This document shows positions 1-8,651 of a DNA stretch of 64,000 nt, piece after piece (position 1 is the stretch's first letter; each line of letters begins with the position of its first letter). Below the pieces are notes generated by a model. It did no database searches. It was not told the DNA's origin and saw only the letters and a list, made by a program, of their open reading frames with translations. The position numbers were made by a program, and so were the translations under genes. Origin of the DNA: Domibacillus mangrovi. Lineage in GTDB: Bacteria > Bacillota > Bacilli > Bacillales > Domibacillaceae. The stretch covers positions 186,001 through 250,000 of the forward strand of contig NZ_MRWQ01000006.1 in the NCBI RefSeq assembly GCF_001906925.1, in the 5' to 3' direction.

Positions 1-1
1 T

Positions 2-781
2 ATAGGCTACGTCGGAAATGAAAATGAATTGTACTTGGCTACCCATCATGGTTTAGTCAAATACGCAGGCGGCAAATGGTACACTTCGATCAAAAACAAA
101 CATGACTATATGGGTTTTCAGGCAACTAAAGAGGGATTCTATTCGAGTGGACATCCTGAACCAGGTTCTGACTTAAAAAATCCTCTAGGATTGATTAAGA
201 GTACAGATACAGGAAAATCGTTTCAAAAACTCACCTTATACGGGGAAACAGATTTTCATTATTTAGCAGCAGGGTATAACAGTAATATCATTTATGTACT
301 TAATCAAGAGCCTAATTCAAAGTTGAAATCTTCTGGTCTGTTCTACACGGAAGATGAAGGTGAGAACTGGACACAAAGCAAAATGCAAGGATTCACGGCT
401 AGTTCTATTGGAAATATTGCAACACACCCTGATAAATCCAATATCATTGGGATCTCATCTGATAAAGGTGTTTTTATTTCTGATAATCATGGAGAAATCT
501 TTAAGTTGATTTCTAAAGCAAACCAGATTACTGCGTTAGAGTTTCAGGAAAATTCTCTGTTATACTATTCGTTAGAAACTGGTTCTCCCGTACTCTATAA
601 ACAAGATCTATCGAATCAGAAGAATATTGAACTGAACACCCCTTCTGACATCAATGGGGAAAATCCTATTATGTTTATTGCTTCCAATCCTAAAAAGAGG
701 GATGAAATCACAGTGGTTACCTACAAAAATGACATTTATCAAACGAGCGATAATGGAGCCACTTGGAAAACTTTAAAATAA
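2..781 (+). CDS. F510_1955-like sialidase/BNR-fold protein (5' truncated)
   Basis: The frame is open from base 2, so the N-terminus lies outside the window; the TTG at 29 is only an internal codon. The product is rich in short beta-repeat motifs of the Asp-box kind (STDTGKSF, TEDEGENW, ISDNHGEIF, TSDNGATWK) spaced about 60-90 residues apart, typical of sialidase/photosystem-stability-factor beta-propellers. Proteins of this kind in Bacillus are exported and often named F510_1955 family glycosylhydrolases; no catalytic activity can be asserted from the fragment. It ends at a TAA followed by a 28-bp perfect palindrome, so it closes its transcription unit. Confidence 0.7.
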   Translation: MGYVGNENELYLATHHGLVKYAGGKWYTSIKNKHDYMGFQATKEGFYSSGHPEPGSDLKNPLGLIKSTDTGKSFQKLTLYGETDFHYLAAGYNSNIIYVLNQEPNSKLKSSGLFYTEDEGENWTQSKMQGFTASSIGNIATHPDKSNIIGISSDKGVFISDNHGEIFKLISKANQITALEFQENSLLYYSLETGSPVLYKQDLSNQKNIELNTPSDINGENPIMFIASNPKKRDEITVVTYKNDIYQTSDNGATWKTLK

Positions 782-795
782 ATTATAATGAAAAG

Positions 796-823
796 AAAGA
801 GCATCGAATATTCGATGCTCTTT
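796..823. terminator. 28-bp perfect palindrome, terminator
   Basis: aaagagcatcga/tcgatgctcttt arms form a perfect inverted repeat 15 bases after the stop of the beta-propeller gene. A-rich and T-rich flanks make it usable in both directions. Confidence 0.75.
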
Positions 824-918
824 AATCATTTATACACTTTTCGGCAGATATTATGAAATATATGGTAAAATAATTATATACACTCAAAATTACAAAGGAG
901 TTTTAAAAGGAGTTTTAT

Positions 919-1434
919 ATGAGACGAAATATAATCATTTTTACTACTACAATTGGAATTATTCTTTTATTATCTGCATTTTCATTTAACCATATTTTCC
1001 CTCGCTCATATCATCACACGTTTACCAAAACAACAGATTTAGGTAAGGAAAACATTGAAGGTCTGTTTTTAAATGATGATTTTTATAGCGAAGAAATATC
1101 ACAAAAGGATGGGATGAAAACAGAACAAAGTAGAGATGTAACAGATTATAATTATTTTGAGTTAAAGAAAGGAATTGAAATAGCTGTAAATAAAACAGGT
1201 AAAATTACAAGGTTTATTATAAACGACAGAAATTTGGAAACGGCAAAAGGAATAAAAATTGGTGATAAAAAGGACGACATGATAAAAGCGTATGGAAATA
1301 GTCATTATTCTCGCTCGGAGCAAGGAGCAGATATTATCGGCTATGTAGATAAAAAAAGAGATATATCCATAGAATTCTGGTTATTGGAGGACAAAGTTAA
1401 TTTTTATAGACTTGATAATAAATCAATGAAGTAA
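919..1434 (+). CDS. Membrane-anchored hypothetical protein
   Basis: 171 residues. One hydrophobic N-terminal segment (about residues 4-25) suggests a signal-anchor; the remainder is polar and predicted outside the membrane. The C-terminal half (GIKIGDKKDDMIKAYG, then a run of alternating beta-strand character) resembles the small BamE/SmpA-like or DUF4309-type folds seen in Bacillus envelope proteins, but I cannot assign a family. The ATG is preceded by two copies of AAGGAGTTTTA, the second giving an ideal ribosome-site spacing. It is a single-gene unit between two terminators. Confidence 0.7.
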   Translation: MRRNIIIFTTTIGIILLLSAFSFNHIFPRSYHHTFTKTTDLGKENIEGLFLNDDFYSEEISQKDGMKTEQSRDVTDYNYFELKKGIEIAVNKTGKITRFIINDRNLETAKGIKIGDKKDDMIKAYGNSHYSRSEQGADIIGYVDKKRDISIEFWLLEDKVNFYRLDNKSMK

Positions 1435-1466
1435 AGCTAAGCAATTGTGCTTAGCTTTACTTTTTT
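1431..1466 (+). terminator. Rho-independent terminator
   Basis: 13-bp perfect stem (gtaaagctaagca / tgcttagctttac) with an attg loop, followed by six T; overlaps the stop codon of the upstream hypothetical gene. Confidence 0.85.
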
Positions 1467-1620
1467 ACTGATAATATGGTTGTTAAAAGATGTTTAACTG
1501 GGATGCTATTTTACTTACTGTTTTAATTGTTTTTTAGTTTTCTCCACATTATCTGAACTACTTATTATACAGATGCTCTTTCTTTTGTTAACTCATTAAT
1601 GACTAGAATGCTCTCCATCA

Positions 1621-2250
1621 TTACTTTCCTGAGAGGGAAAGTTCATCACCTGTGACCCATTGGTGATTTTCCACTTTTTCTCCGCCTGTTGTTGGGGTGT
1701 AATCAACCATATAAATGGTCGTTTGTTTGGCTGTATCAATGGTAGCCTTTGCCCCTTTCATACCTTCCATATGGTCTGCCTCAAGGGTTACTTCATCTCC
1801 TGCTTCAAAGGGTTTATCCCCTGCATCTTTTAATTCCTCGTGAATAACCCATTTATGCTCTTCAACCTTATCTCCACCAGTTGTTGGAGTGTAAGTTACG
1901 GCATAGACCGTCGTATCATAGGCGCCTACAATTTCAGCTTCTGCCCCTTTCATACCTTCCATGTGGTCTGTTGTTAAAAGCGCTGTGCTACCGACTTGGT
2001 AAGTTGGATTCGTTGCTTCTTTCAACCCTTCAGGAATCTCCCCTGAACTGGAGTGATTCATCTCTGAATGATCCATATTGCCATCATAATTGTTCTCTTG
2101 TTCTGTATTCCCTTGCTCTGCATTTTCCTGTTCCGTATTCCCTTGTTTTGTATTTTCTTGCTCGTTTTCATTACCAGCATCTGAACAGGCGGCTAATACC
2201 AATGCCGTTAGTAAAGACATAATAAATAGTGTAAGCTTTTTTCCTACCAT
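1621..2250 (-). CDS. ydhK: YdhK-family lipoprotein with two DUF1541 domains
   Basis: 209 residues. The N-terminus has a lipoprotein signal with lipobox LAAC (cysteine about residue 22), then a low-complexity Glu/Asn/Gln linker built from repeated NTEQEN-like units, then two DUF1541 domains (about 85-145 and 148-205), each holding HMEGMKGA and YTPTTGG(D/E)KVE. The family is an envelope protein repeatedly found beside copper genes; a periplasm-side metal-binding role is inferred from that context and from the Met/His motifs. It is third in line after copZ and copA on the same strand. AGGAGGAGATTT precedes the ATG. Confidence 0.88.
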   Translation of the reverse strand: MVGKKLTLFIMSLLTALVLAACSDAGNENEQENTKQGNTEQENAEQGNTEQENNYDGNMDHSEMNHSSSGEIPEGLKEATNPTYQVGSTALLTTDHMEGMKGAEAEIVGAYDTTVYAVTYTPTTGGDKVEEHKWVIHEELKDAGDKPFEAGDEVTLEADHMEGMKGAKATIDTAKQTTIYMVDYTPTTGGEKVENHQWVTGDELSLSGK

Positions 2251-2371
2251 TGAAATCTCCTCCTATAACTTAATAATTACATGCTACAACAAAAATTTGC
2301 AGAAATTGTGCATTTATACTTTGTTACTCTGAACAGCAAGCCCATTAATGAAAACTTGCTGTTCATTCGTC

Positions 2372-4786
2372 TTATAGTTTAACTCGTTGCAGACGCAGTG
2401 CATTCAAAACAACTGATACAGAGCTGAATGCCATTGCTGCACCAGCTAACCATGGTGCAAGGAGTCCCATTGCGGCAATCGGTATGCCTAACACGTTATA
2501 CGCAAATGCCCAGAACAGATTTTGTTTGATATTTCGAATCGTCTTCTTACTCATAATGATGGCATCCGCAATGTTATTTAAATCACCGCTTATAAGAGTA
2601 ATATCCGCTGCCTCCATGGCTACATCTGTACCAGTACCCAACGCCATTCCAATATCTGCAACCACAAGAGCTGGGGCATCATTAATGCCATCACCGACCA
2701 TTGCCACTTTTCTTCCCTGACTTTGGAGTTTCTTAACTTCCTCCGCTTTTCCTTCTGGAAGAACCTCAGCAATGACATGGTCTACTCCAACCTGTTTAGC
2801 AATGGACCCAGCTGTCCTTGTATTATCTCCAGTAATCATCACAACTTGAATGTTTAGATCTTTTAACCGCTGGATCGCTTCTTTAGATGTTTCCTTGATG
2901 GTATCTGCTACGGCAACAATGCCCATATACTTCCCATCTAAGCTTGCAAGCATTGCCGTTTTTCCGTTATTTTCAAAACATTCCATATTTGTTGTTGCGT
3001 CTGCTATATGAATGTTTTCACGGCTCATAAGCTTGCGTGTTCCGATAAGAATGGTTTTGTTATCAACGTTTGCTTTTACGCCATAACCTGGAATAGATTC
3101 GAATTCCTGCACCTCTTTTAACGATATATTTTTCTCCTTCACCCCTTGGGCAATAGCTTGTGCCAATGGGTGTTCCGATTGATTTTCCACAGAGCCAATA
3201 AGAGACAAAAACTCATTTTCATCCATGTTTTCATTTACAATAACATCTGTTAATTTTGGAGTACCGTTTGTGACTGTACCAGTCTTATCTAAGATCACTG
3301 TATCTAATTTGTGGGTCATCTCTAAATGTTCTCCACCTTTAAAGAGAATCCCAAATTCAGCTGCTCTACCCGATCCAGCCATGATGGAAGTCGGTGTAGC
3401 AAGACCTAGGGCACAAGGGCAAGCAATGACTAATATTGCAATTAATTTTTCAAGTGCCTCAGCAAAACTGCCTGGGCTAATCCATATGAACCAAATTAAG
3501 AAGGTTACAATTGCAATGCCTACAACAATCGGAACAAAAATCCCTGAGATTTGGTCGGCAAGGCGTTGTATTGGTGCCTTGGATCCTTGAGCTTCTTCCA
3601 CAACCTTGATAATTTGTGAGAGTGCAGTGTCTCTTCCAACTTTCGTCGCTTTTATCTTCAAGAATCCATTTTTATTGATGGTCGCACCAATTACTGCATC
3701 ACCGATCGCTTTATCTACTGGTACGCTTTCACCAGTAAGCATGGATTCATCGAGTGCTGAACGACCTTCGACAATCTCACCATCTACTGACACTTTTTCC
3801 CCTGGTTTAATATAGACGATGTCGCCTACTATTACTTCTTCCAGCGGGATTTCTTTTTCAACCCCATCACGAACGACAATAGCCGTTTTTGCTTGCAGAC
3901 CCATTAACTTTTTGATGGCTTCTGATGATCGGCCTTTTGCTTTTGCTTCAAATAGTTTTCCTAAAAGAATTAAGGTTATCAAGACCGCGCTTGTTTCAAA
4001 ATACAATTCCACCATATGTGCATGAGACCCAATAGAATCTATGGTTAAATACAAGCTATAAAAATACGCTGCTGACGTTCCCAATGCCACAAGTACGTCC
4101 ATGTTAGCACTTTTATTCCGTAAGGCTTTATAAGCACCCACATAGAACTGCAAACCGATAATAAATTGGACTGGAGTGGCAAGTACCAATTGAACCCATG
4201 GGTTCATAAGCGCCTCAGGTAAGTAGATAAATGATGTAAACGAAAAATGGCTAACCATTGCCCACAATAATGGCAGTGACAAAATTAAGGAAACAATAAG
4301 CTTAGTCTGTTGTTTCTTGATTTCCTTTTCACGATAATCCACGTTATCTTCTTTATTCTCTTTGGAAATTGCTCCATATCCTAATTTCTCTACGCGTTTG
4401 GTTATATCTTGTGTGTCTATTAAGGAAGGATTATATTCTACCGTCGCACTCTCTAAAGCTAAATTAACCGTCGCTTTATTGACGCCATCTAACTTGTTTA
4501 AGCCTTTTTCGATGCGTGTGGCACATGCCGCACAGGTCATTCCTGTTATATCGAATTCTTTTTTCTCCGATACGAGATCATATCCTAAATCCTTGATTTT
4601 CTTTTGGAAATCTTTCTCAGATACAACTGTCGGGTCATATTTAATTGTTGACTTTTCTAGAGCCAAATTCACATTGGCTTCTTGCACACCGTCCATCTTA
4701 TTAAGCCCTTTTTCGATTCTTGTAGCACAGGATGCACAAGTCATTCCTGTAATTTGATAATTGGTTTCTTTTAATTCACTACTCAT
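2372..4786 (-). CDS. copA: Copper-exporting P1B-type ATPase CopA
   Basis: 804 residues, the usual length for Bacillus CopA. It pumps Cu(I) out of the cytoplasm with ATP. In order: two heavy-metal-associated domains with GMTCASC (about residue 14) and GMTCAAC (about 82), eight membrane segments, the TGES actuator motif, the CPC metal-binding motif of the P1B-1 class, the phosphorylation motif DKTGT, the P1B HP motif (SEHPLAQ) and the hinge GDGINDAP. It lies between copZ and ydhK. A second G-tract operator candidate sits just upstream (about 4804-4822), so copA may also be transcribed on its own. Start supported by AAAGGAGAG upstream. Confidence 0.95.
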   Translation of the reverse strand: MSSELKETNYQITGMTCASCATRIEKGLNKMDGVQEANVNLALEKSTIKYDPTVVSEKDFQKKIKDLGYDLVSEKKEFDITGMTCAACATRIEKGLNKLDGVNKATVNLALESATVEYNPSLIDTQDITKRVEKLGYGAISKENKEDNVDYREKEIKKQQTKLIVSLILSLPLLWAMVSHFSFTSFIYLPEALMNPWVQLVLATPVQFIIGLQFYVGAYKALRNKSANMDVLVALGTSAAYFYSLYLTIDSIGSHAHMVELYFETSAVLITLILLGKLFEAKAKGRSSEAIKKLMGLQAKTAIVVRDGVEKEIPLEEVIVGDIVYIKPGEKVSVDGEIVEGRSALDESMLTGESVPVDKAIGDAVIGATINKNGFLKIKATKVGRDTALSQIIKVVEEAQGSKAPIQRLADQISGIFVPIVVGIAIVTFLIWFIWISPGSFAEALEKLIAILVIACPCALGLATPTSIMAGSGRAAEFGILFKGGEHLEMTHKLDTVILDKTGTVTNGTPKLTDVIVNENMDENEFLSLIGSVENQSEHPLAQAIAQGVKEKNISLKEVQEFESIPGYGVKANVDNKTILIGTRKLMSRENIHIADATTNMECFENNGKTAMLASLDGKYMGIVAVADTIKETSKEAIQRLKDLNIQVVMITGDNTRTAGSIAKQVGVDHVIAEVLPEGKAEEVKKLQSQGRKVAMVGDGINDAPALVVADIGMALGTGTDVAMEAADITLISGDLNNIADAIIMSKKTIRNIKQNLFWAFAYNVLGIPIAAMGLLAPWLAGAAMAFSSVSVVLNALRLQRVKL

Positions 4787-4802
4787 AAAATCATCTCTCC
4801 TT

Positions 4803-4823
4803 TATACGATATGGGGGTATATT
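4803..4823 (-). promoter_or_regulatory. Candidate CsoR-type copper operator before copA
   Basis: ATATGGGGGTATA lies in the 80-base copZ-copA gap. CsoR operators of Bacillus copZA contain a central G or C tract flanked by TA-rich arms; this matches in outline only. No csoR gene is present in the window. Confidence 0.4.
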
Positions 4824-4866
4824 TTTTTGTTAAAGATAACGCGCTATGAAAGCACGCTATCCTCCA

Positions 4867-5100
4867 TTATTCAACATCGTAACCTTGATCATCTATTGTC
4901 TGTTTAATTTTATTTAAAGAAACTTCTAACGGGTTAAATTCTACATCTACTTTTCCAACATCTAAATGAACCTTAACATAATGGATACCTGCTAATTCAC
5001 CAACGCTTCCTTCAATAGCTTTCACACAGTGACCACAAGACATACCATTTTCTTTCATTGGTATGATGACATTTTCTCTTCTCAGAAGGGTAATGACCAT
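4867..5100 (-). CDS. copZ: Copper chaperone CopZ
   Basis: 77 residues; a single heavy-metal-associated domain with the Cu(I) motif GMSCGHC and the CopZ-typical VKAIEGSVGEL helix and DDQGYDV C-terminus. It delivers Cu(I) to CopA. The first ten or so residues are unlike normal CopZ and no good ribosome site precedes the first ATG, so the start is uncertain; the conserved domain only begins near ENVII. First gene of the copper operon. Confidence 0.88.
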   Translation of the reverse strand: MVITLLRRENVIIPMKENGMSCGHCVKAIEGSVGELAGIHYVKVHLDVGKVDVEFNPLEVSLNKIKQTIDDQGYDVE

Positions 5101-5141
5101 AATTAGCTTTTTTATCCATTACCTTGCCACCTTAACCGTAT

Positions 5142-5165
5142 TATACTATACCCCCCTATCCTATA
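5142..5165 (-). promoter_or_regulatory. Candidate copZA promoter with CsoR-like operator
   Basis: On the minus strand GGGGGGTATAG runs into TATAAT (a perfect -10) about 40 bases before the copZ ATG. The G tract flanked by TAT arms fits the CsoR operator layout seen at Bacillus copZA. The position between -35 and -10 would suit repression. Confidence 0.5.
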
Positions 5166-5212
5166 TAAATGAATAAAATTATATTTTTTAACTTAATTAA
5201 AATGGTAGATGA

Positions 5213-5438
5213 ATCATTAATATCCTGTATGTTAATGCCGTAGGCGAAGCAATGCTCACAGTATTTAAAACTGAATTCACAAATGCTGAGTACCTTTGTC
5301 TTCCTTGAAAAGCCCATTCTTGAACTTGACAATTGCGTACATTGGTATAACAACATTCGAATTCATGGATCACTGGGTCACGTTAACCTTATTGAATTCA
5401 AGCTAAAGTACTGGATGACTGCTCATTCCATATTTTAA
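5213..5438 (+). pseudogene. IS3-family transposase (OrfB) C-terminal remnant
   Basis: Translating 5234-5290 gives NAVGEAMLTVFKTEF, and 5331-5438 in another frame gives CVHWYNNIRIHGSLG followed by the IEFKLKYW tail. Together these are the classic rve/DDE end of IS3 OrfB, whose last catalytic Glu falls in the GEAM segment. A one-base shift near 5301 (cttccttgaa) breaks the frame, and everything upstream is missing. It is a dead fragment left between the copper operon and the integrase remnant. Confidence 0.75.
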
Positions 5439-5684
5439 TTATTGAAGGAGGATCCTTTATATGCTACTGTTTGTCTAGAAGCATAGGATATGGTTATTCT
5501 AAGTTTCCTTAATAAATGGAATAGACAACTTATAATTCTTAAGGTCTTTCCTTATAAGAAAAGGTTCGAGTACATAATTATGTGAATGTCCTATAATATT
5601 GACTTTTTCGGCCATTGAATAAATATTATGTTAACTTCAAAAAATTATTAAATCAGGCTTCGTCCTCTCAACTCCCCATAATAA

Positions 5685-6074
5685 TTGATATCGTTATCTC
5701 AAGTTAACGATAATTTGAGTGTTATCTCCTGTATCCATAACAACCGAGCTTGTTTCGATAATATGCTTATTTTTAACGATAACCATTCACCATTTCTCAA
5801 GGAAGTTTTGACATTGAACTTTCATCATGCTGTCGATGAGTTTTTATTGTATTTACAGGTCGAAAAAAACCATGCCGCCAATACGCTGAGTGGCTACGCA
5901 TACGACTTAAAATCACTGGAACAATTTCTTCTTGCGCATAACCGCTCGATGTATCACACAATTCGCCATTTTGTACAGAACCAGGTCTTGCAGTACAAAG
6001 TCAGCGCTAAAACGATACATCCGCGTATTCCCTGTTTGCATTCCTATTCAAATTTTTGTCTTCTTGAAAACTAA
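5685..6074 (+). pseudogene. Tyrosine integrase N-terminal remnant
   Basis: From about residue 43 the product matches the SAM-like DNA-binding domain of XerC/phage integrases (AVDEFLLYLQVEKNHAANTL, then YAYDLKSLEQFL and TIRHFVQNQVLQYKVSAKTI), but it stops at about residue 129. The catalytic domain with the R, K, HxxR and Tyr residues is absent, and it cannot be found downstream before tRNA-Arg. The first ~40 residues are not integrase-like, so even the start is probably secondary. Confidence 0.7.
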
Positions 6075-6161
6075 GAGCTTTTCCTGTACAGCTTTGCCCT
6101 TTTCTTGTTTAAAAAGAGTAATGTCTGCCTCAACCTCAAAAATGCCTTTCTTCTTTGTCAC
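6048..6161 (-). CDS. Small hypothetical ORF, 37 aa
   Basis: GTG start with a strong GGAGGAGA site seven bases upstream; the charged product runs TKKKGIFEVEADITLF and ends KKTKI. Its 3' end overlaps the integrase remnant by 27 bases on the opposite strand. I recognise no family. It may be the truncated start of a longer lost gene of the same mobile element. Confidence 0.35.
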   Translation of the reverse strand: MTKKKGIFEVEADITLFKQEKGKAVQEKLLVFKKTKI

Positions 6162-6314
6162 ACTGTCTCCTCCAATGTAAGTAATGGAGATAAGTAGAAG
6201 CATGTAGGGATATTGTAGAGATAAAAAAAGGATTCTACCACAGTGTTCTAATCTGTGTTAGCATCCCTTATTTGTCCAAAACCCTTTCATATCAAGGTTT
6301 GAAATGTAAAATAG

Positions 6315-6388
6315 CGTCCCAGATAGGAATCGAACCTACGACCTACAGCTTAGGAGGCTGTTGCTCTATCCTACTGAGCTACTGGGAC
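6315..6388 (-). tRNA. tRNA-Arg (anticodon CCT)
   Basis: Complete cloverleaf: acceptor GTCCCAG/CTGGGAC with discriminator G, D-arm GCTCAGTAGGATAGAGC, anticodon stem ACAGC/GCTGT with loop CTCCTAA (anticodon CCT, reads AGG), and T-arm GTAGG-TTCGAAT-CCTAT. No CCA is encoded. The neighbouring integrase and IS remnants fit its common use as an integration site. Confidence 0.95.
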
Positions 6389-6676
6389 ATACAAAATAAC
6401 ATGAACTGCTCCAGTATATTTTTAAAAAGAAAACTTTTCAAGTAATCAGCATTAACTAATTTGTCTATTATGATCGAAACTGTGGATATATGGTACTCTT
6501 TATATAATGGCTCTGTTAAATTTCAATGTTGATTTTTAAAAAATACAATGAAAATCCTTATATTGAAGGCTTTTCATCCCTTATTTCTTAAATATCGGTT
6601 ACAGTTATTTAACCCGTGGTTTATATGCTATGATTGAATGAAACAGGTATGAAAAGATATTAGGAGGACACTCACC

Positions 6677-7267
6677 ATGTTAAAAAAACAAATGGAAATA
6701 TACATATCAAAAGCTTTAAGTGAGAATAAGGTTGAATTATTTAAAGAGGAAAAGGATTATGTAGAAAGGCATCACCTGACAAATGATTTTACTATAGTAG
6801 AAATAGAAAATAGTACCCGCTTTAATGATGCTTATATCGAGCGGAGTAATAAAGAAACCGAAGAATTGATTTCAGAAGAATCAGCTGCATTTTTATCACA
6901 ACCCCTTGAATACCTAAAAATCAATAAAAGCGAATTCCTTTACTTCGAATCTTCATGGTTTGAATTAATCGGAGTTGAGACACTTTCATTGGAAGTCGAT
7001 GATGTGTTCGGAACATACAATGCCTTGTTCGGCTTGAAATTCCAGAAGAAAATGGGGAATGTATTAAAGGCTTACTTAAATAATGAACTCCAAGGAGAGA
7101 TTGGAACATACAGTTTAATGTTCAACCAAAGTGATGGACTATGGGATGTCAATTTTTCCTTGAATAGTGTAGAAGGATTTAAGGAAAAGATGTCTTTAGG
7201 TGATGCTTTAAGCCTCATCTATCATTTTCTGTTTATTCTTGTTGAAACAATCGAAGAAGATAATTAA
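6677..7267 (+). CDS. Conserved Bacillaceae protein, sometimes labelled branched-chain aminotransferase
   Basis: 196 residues, soluble, acidic, no signal. Segments such as FNDAYIERSNKETEELI, LYFESSWFELIGVETLSLEVDD and SDGLWDVNFSLNSVEGF match a widely conserved Bacillaceae family that databases often label branched-chain amino acid aminotransferase. The protein has no PLP lysine region and is far shorter than IlvE, so that label should not be trusted. Good AGGAGGA site nine bases before ATG; ends at a terminator. Function unknown. Confidence 0.7.
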   Translation: MLKKQMEIYISKALSENKVELFKEEKDYVERHHLTNDFTIVEIENSTRFNDAYIERSNKETEELISEESAAFLSQPLEYLKINKSEFLYFESSWFELIGVETLSLEVDDVFGTYNALFGLKFQKKMGNVLKAYLNNELQGEIGTYSLMFNQSDGLWDVNFSLNSVEGFKEKMSLGDALSLIYHFLFILVETIEEDN

Positions 7268-7280
7268 GTAATTATAAACA

Positions 7281-7310
7281 GCCCCCATCAGCTAAAGATG
7301 AGGGCTATTT
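7281..7310 (+). terminator. Rho-independent terminator
   Basis: gcccccatc/gatgagggc stem with a seven-base loop followed by tatttt, 14 bases after the preceding stop. A second stem (ccttcc/ggaagg, 7349-7373) with seven T after it provides a backup. Confidence 0.75.
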
Positions 7311-7421
7311 TGCATTCGTATGACTTTATAGTCAGCGTATAGTGAAATCCTTCCAGTAATTAATTTAGGAAGGTTTTTTAAGCTTGCACGGCTAGAATAA
7401 GTGCAAATATTTTATAAATAA

Positions 7422-7450
7422 AAAGAGGTGTCTTATTCAGACATCTCTTT
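7422..7450 (-). terminator. Terminator after the DEDDh exonuclease
   Basis: aaagaggtgtc/gacatctcttt stem with a seven-base loop; on the minus strand it lies 28 bases past the exonuclease stop and is followed by a T-rich run. Confidence 0.65.
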
Positions 7451-7477
7451 CACTCAAACTATCGTGTTGACATTTTA

Positions 7478-8308
7478 TCATTTGACAAGCACCAATGCTT
7501 TCTGGGCTATATACTTCTCAGATGCCTTTTGTTTTTGCGCGTCAAACTCGGTTTTAAAAACAGCCGTTACGTGTTCATTCAGATCAAGTGCAGCGGCCCG
7601 ATCCAGCCAGATGGAGCTGGTAAAGAAGGCATCGAATGCCACATCGTCTACGTCATGCTTCTTCATATACGCAAAGATGCATTTCATTAATTGCCTTTTC
7701 CCGCTGGATTTCAGTGTATCCTCATACAGATACCGTTCTTCAGGTGTTTTGTTTGATTTGTACGTCGCATGAACATCCAGTTTTCCGTGAAGATAGCGAA
7801 ACACTTTTAAGGTATTCATCGAATCATCGAAGCTGTTGTGTGCCTGCCCATCTGCTTCGATTTGGAACACCTCCATGGTTTTGGCCAGGCTGGGGGTGTT
7901 GCCGTTGAAGGTATCATATAGGCCAAACTGAAGAATCGGCAATATGTCAATATAACTGGACAGGTTCAGAGAAGGAAGTCTGTAACGTTCGCATTCCTTA
8001 TCCAAGAACCGAAAATCTTCTTTTCCCCATGCCACAAAACAAGATTCCTCCGTGCCAAGAAACACCTTAAATTTCTTTAATACGTGCGGAAAGGCCAGGG
8101 CGGAAGACACATCTTGCTGCGTGATGCCTGTTAGTTTTTTCGTAAACGATGTTAACCGTTCTGCTGGCTTTACCAGAGATGAAAAGACATCGACCACCTC
8201 TAATGTAGCAGGCGACACTTTCAGGGCCGAGAGTTCGATAATTTCTTCCAGGTGGTGTGGGTCCCATTTCGATGCGTTCCATTCAATATCAAGTACGATG
8301 TAATTCAC
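7478..8308 (-). CDS. DEDDh 3'-5' exonuclease, KapD-like
   Basis: 276 residues. The exonuclease fold fills the first ~195: DIEWN (Asp-x-Glu, metal-binding), FVAWGKEDFRFL (second Asp) and HNSFDDSMNTLKV (catalytic His and final Asp). This is the arrangement of KapD, the B. subtilis inhibitor of the KinA sporulation kinase pathway, and of other DnaQ-fold nucleases. About 75 extra C-terminal residues, helical and charged, are not part of the usual KapD length. Start is GTG with a GGCAGGA site. A role in sporulation control is possible but inferred only from the family. Confidence 0.75.
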   Translation of the reverse strand: MNYIVLDIEWNASKWDPHHLEEIIELSALKVSPATLEVVDVFSSLVKPAERLTSFTKKLTGITQQDVSSALAFPHVLKKFKVFLGTEESCFVAWGKEDFRFLDKECERYRLPSLNLSSYIDILPILQFGLYDTFNGNTPSLAKTMEVFQIEADGQAHNSFDDSMNTLKVFRYLHGKLDVHATYKSNKTPEERYLYEDTLKSSGKRQLMKCIFAYMKKHDVDDVAFDAFFTSSIWLDRAAALDLNEHVTAVFKTEFDAQKQKASEKYIAQKALVLVK

Positions 8309-8651
8309 AGTATCCTGCCTCTCTTATTGTCTGTTTCTCATTATACAGCCATTTGAAAAAAGAAACAGGGAAAAATGTGTTTTTCGGACTCTTCGAAAGA
8401 AATAGGAATACAAATTTGGCCCCCGTCCATTTCCTTTTTTTATCCGAATATTAATACAATATTTATAGTACTAACTTGCCCTGTTAGTCCCATAAGAAAA
8501 AGGTTGCCTCAGCAACCTTTCTTATTGAAGTAAAGCATCCGTTCGTTCAAGTACAATCATGCTAACCTGCCTCTTGATTCCATAATAAATAAAAAGAACC
8601 GCCCGCAGGCAACTGTAAGATACGAATATGAATTACAGTTAATAATCTAAT
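8309..8651. other. Gene-free stretch with two hairpins
   Basis: Holds the terminator at 8492-8525 and an AACTGTAA/TTACAGTT stem at about 8609-8640 just past the aldolase stop. No credible coding or RNA gene seen otherwise. Confidence 0.6.
8492..8525 (-). terminator. Rho-independent terminator
   Basis: aaaggttgc/gcaaccttt stem with a four-base loop; on the minus strand it is followed by TTTCTTAT. Serves the aldolase gene upstream on that strand. Confidence 0.7.

Noticed and set aside
1881-2332. Two plus-strand frames with many Cys, Leu and Ser codons opposite ydhK
   Set aside because: Antisense shadows of the low-complexity Glu/Asn linker of the lipoprotein.
6511-6540. ggctctgttaaatttcaatg followed by ttgattt, resembling an IS end
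   Set aside because: No matching inverted copy or transposase was found nearby; a single end is not enough.
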